From NCBI RefSeq assembly GCF_002252635.1, contig NZ_NQKX01000004.1:62001-126000 (forward strand): a stretch of DNA of 64,000 nt, in the 5' to 3' direction. Numbering within the stretch: position 1 is the stretch's first letter; each line of letters begins with the position of its first letter. Below the pieces are notes generated by a model. That model had not been told where the DNA came from and searched no databases. It saw only the letters and a list, made by a program, of their open reading frames with translations. Made by a program: the position numbers and the translations under genes. Shown here piece by piece: positions 62,429 to 64,000 of the stretch. The DNA is from Synechococcus sp. MW101C3. Its GTDB lineage: Bacteria > Cyanobacteriota > Cyanobacteriia > PCC-6307 > Cyanobiaceae.

Positions 62429-64000
62429 TCAGACAGCCAGCAGCGCCTCGACGAACTCGAAGCTGTTGAACGGCCTGAGGTCGCGGATGCCCTCGCCCGC
62501 ACCCACGAAGCGGATCGGCAAGCCGGCCTCGGAGGCCACCGCCAGGGCCACGCCCCCGCGGGAACTGCCGTCGAGCTTGGTGAGCACCACGCCGGTGAGG
62601 CCGGCGGCACTGGCGAAGGCCATGGCCTGCCGCAGGCCGTTCTGGCCCTGGCTGGCATCGAGCACCAGCAGCGATTCCACGCTGGCCTGGGGCGCCAGGC
62701 GATCGACGATGCGGCGCACCTTGCTGAGTTCCTCCATGAGGTTGTGCTTGGTCTGCAGGCGACCGGCGGTGTCGACCAGCACCAGTTCGGTGCCCTTGGC
62801 ACTGGCGGCACCGATGGCATCGAACACCACGGCTGCCGGATCGGCGTTGGCGCTCGGGTTGGCGATCACTGGAACCCCGCTGCGTTCCCCCCACACCGTG
62901 ACCTGCTGCACGGCAGCGGCCCGGAAGGTGTCGGCCGCGGCGATCAGGCAGCTGTAGCCACTGCGCACCGCCAGGTTGGCCAGCTTGCCGAGGGTGGTGG
63001 TCTTGCCGACGCCGTTGACTCCCACCAGCAACCACACGTTCAGGCGATCGCGCTGCGGGGCCAGCAACGCCGTGCCGCTGGCCTGGATCGGTGCCTCCAG
63101 CACCCCCCGCAGCTGTTCCTTGAGAAAGCGCAGCCCCTCGCCCGGATCCATCACCTCCTGGTTGAGACGCTGCCGCAGGGCCTCGAGCACCTGATCGGTG
63201 GCCTTCACCCCCACATCGGCACGCAGCAGCAGGGTTTCGAGCTGCTCAAGCACCTCCGGGGTGAGCGGATCATCCCCGAGGGTTTCCAGCATCTGGCTGA
63301 CAAAGCCCTGGCGGGTCTTCTCCAGACCGCGCCGCAGCCGGCCCAGCCAGTCGATCTCCTCGAGCGACACCTGATCGGCGCGCACGCCCTGGGCCGCCAG
63401 CACCTCCACCGACCAGGTGAAGGCTTCATCGAACGCTCCCAGCTGGGGAGCGGCGGTGTCGGCAGCCGGGGCAGCAGCGGCGCTGGCAACCGTGGCGCCG
63501 GTGGAGGCGGCGGTGGCACTCTCCGGCTCCGGCCGTTCCAGCAACTCCTGCTGGCGCTCGCGGCGCTGGGCCGCAGCCTGCTCAAGCAGCGACAGTGCGG
63601 GCGCCGGCTGTGGAGCGGCAGGGGCTGCGGGCGGGGCCGGGGCCTGGAGCCTGGCCTCAGGTTGAGGCTGAGGGGGCACCGCTTCAGGAGCGGGCGCGGG
63701 TTCCTCCTGCGCAGGCGGGGCAGCGGAGGGTAGAGCCCCAGACCCTTGCTCGGCCGCAACCGCCTGCAACTCGGCGGGGGGCTCCTTTTGCCTGGCCGCA
63801 TCCTGCTGGGCCTTCAGCCGGGCATAGGCCTCGCGCGCCCAGGCAAGAGCGTCCTGATCGACGGCGGGTGCTGCAGGGGCGCCGGTTTGGGCCGGGGCAG
63901 AAGGGGCAGGGGCTGGAGCAGCAGAAGCGGAGCCAGCCTCAGCAACTTCAGATGCTGAGCCGGCGCTCTCCTGGCTGGCGGATGACCCGCCCTCAGAAGG
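62429..64000 (-). CDS. ftsY: Signal recognition particle receptor FtsY (5' end cut by window)
   Basis: GTPase that docks the SRP-ribosome complex at the membrane for co-translational insertion. The frame is open to the window edge, so the N-terminus is missing. The visible part begins with an A/P/E/S/Q-rich segment that contains WAREAYARLKAQQ, then the NG domain (about 290 residues): GVNGVGKTTTLGKLA, DTAGRLQTKHNL, LVLDASQGQNG and TKLDGSSRGGVAL. It is 145 bases before the phosphatase gene on the same strand. The long low-complexity N-terminal region replaces the acidic domain of E. coli FtsY. Confidence 0.95.
   Translation of the reverse strand, partial: PSEGGSSASQESAGSASEVAEAGSASAAPAPAPSAPAQTGAPAAPAVDQDALAWAREAYARLKAQQDAARQKEPPAELQAVAAEQGSGALPSAAPPAQEEPAPAPEAVPPQPQPEARLQAPAPPAAPAAPQPAPALSLLEQAAAQRRERQQELLERPEPESATAASTGATVASAAAAPAADTAAPQLGAFDEAFTWSVEVLAAQGVRADQVSLEEIDWLGRLRRGLEKTRQGFVSQMLETLGDDPLTPEVLEQLETLLLRADVGVKATDQVLEALRQRLNQEVMDPGEGLRFLKEQLRGVLEAPIQASGTALLAPQRDRLNVWLLVGVNGVGKTTTLGKLANLAVRSGYSCLIAAADTFRAAAVQQVTVWGERSGVPVIANPSANADPAAVVFDAIGAASAKGTELVLVDTAGRLQTKHNLMEELSKVRRIVDRLAPQASVESLLVLDASQGQNGLRQAMAFASAAGLTGVVLTKLDGSSRGGVALAVASEAGLPIRFVGAGEGIRDLRPFNSFEFVEALLAV

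Noticed and set aside
1-64000. CRISPR array, insertion sequence, prophage or rRNA operon
   Set aside because: No spaced direct repeats, transposase, phage structural genes or rRNA-like sequence were seen; the holin-like gene at 3.2 kb is a common chromosomal family with no phage context.

Overview
The window is a GC-rich stretch of a cyanobacterial chromosome. The best match is a picocyanobacterium of the Synechococcus/Cyanobium type. Signs of this are the sulfolipid genes sqdB and sqdX, a Psb34/ssl1498-family photosystem II assembly peptide, a Gap2-type GAPDH, a lumenal CYP38/TLP40-like cyclophilin, a DUF561 protein, a Ycf37-like TPR protein, cyanobacterial orphan families (DUF6554, small lipoproteins) and HIP1 octamers (GCGATCGC). 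Coding density is very high. Many genes touch or overlap, and several start with GTG or TTG. No rRNA, CRISPR array, insertion sequence or prophage was seen. One tRNA gene, tRNA-Gly(CCC), is present.

Layout. 1-6.3 kb: the end of a sugar transferase, uvrB, a holin-like membrane protein, DUF561, tilS and a small helical protein. 6.3-17.2 kb: RNase J, dapA and asd on the minus strand, then tig-clpP-clpX, an LRAT-like protein and dnaX on the plus strand. 17.2-25.8 kb: a membrane GT2, a SpoIID protein, rpmI-rplT, a TPR protein, a secreted orphan, thiG, psb34, sqdB and sqdX. 25.9-32.9 kb: mrdA, two orphans, guaA and cbiD on the minus strand, then a class V aminotransferase. 32.9-39.7 kb: the only accessory-looking part. 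It runs from tRNA-Gly through a gene-poor stretch with small orphans, half of an AbrB-type membrane protein, two secreted orphans, a SNF2 helicase, an HNH endonuclease and an SDR protein. 39.7-51.6 kb: pdxA, efp-accB, a lumenal cyclophilin with thiL, gap2, murC-murB, ybaB, rsgA, a TusA-like protein and grpE-dnaJ. 51.9-56.3 kb: the type IV pilus motor cluster pilB-pilT-pilC, which looks less GC-rich than its surroundings. 56.4-64 kb: a BaiN-like flavoprotein, dus, a glycine-rich RRM protein, argH, a PP2C phosphatase and the start-truncated ftsY.

Working groups. asd and dapA are consecutive steps of lysine/diaminopimelate synthesis and feed peptidoglycan, as do murC, murB and mrdA. tig-clpP-clpX and grpE-dnaJ handle protein folding and turnover. 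sqdB plus sqdX make the thylakoid lipid SQDG, and psb34 lies just upstream of them. efp-accB link translation of polyproline motifs and fatty-acid synthesis by operon position. pilB, pilT and pilC are the extension ATPase, retraction ATPase and platform of a type IV pilus. No clear-cut new multi-gene system was found. The best leads are a SNF2-HARP helicase next to a stand-alone HNH nuclease (domains that are fused in eukaryotic ZRANB3), an inverted repeat that would hide the RNase J ribosome-binding site, an in-frame 15-bp tandem repeat at the 5' end of a secreted orphan, and the decayed-looking stretch behind tRNA-Gly.
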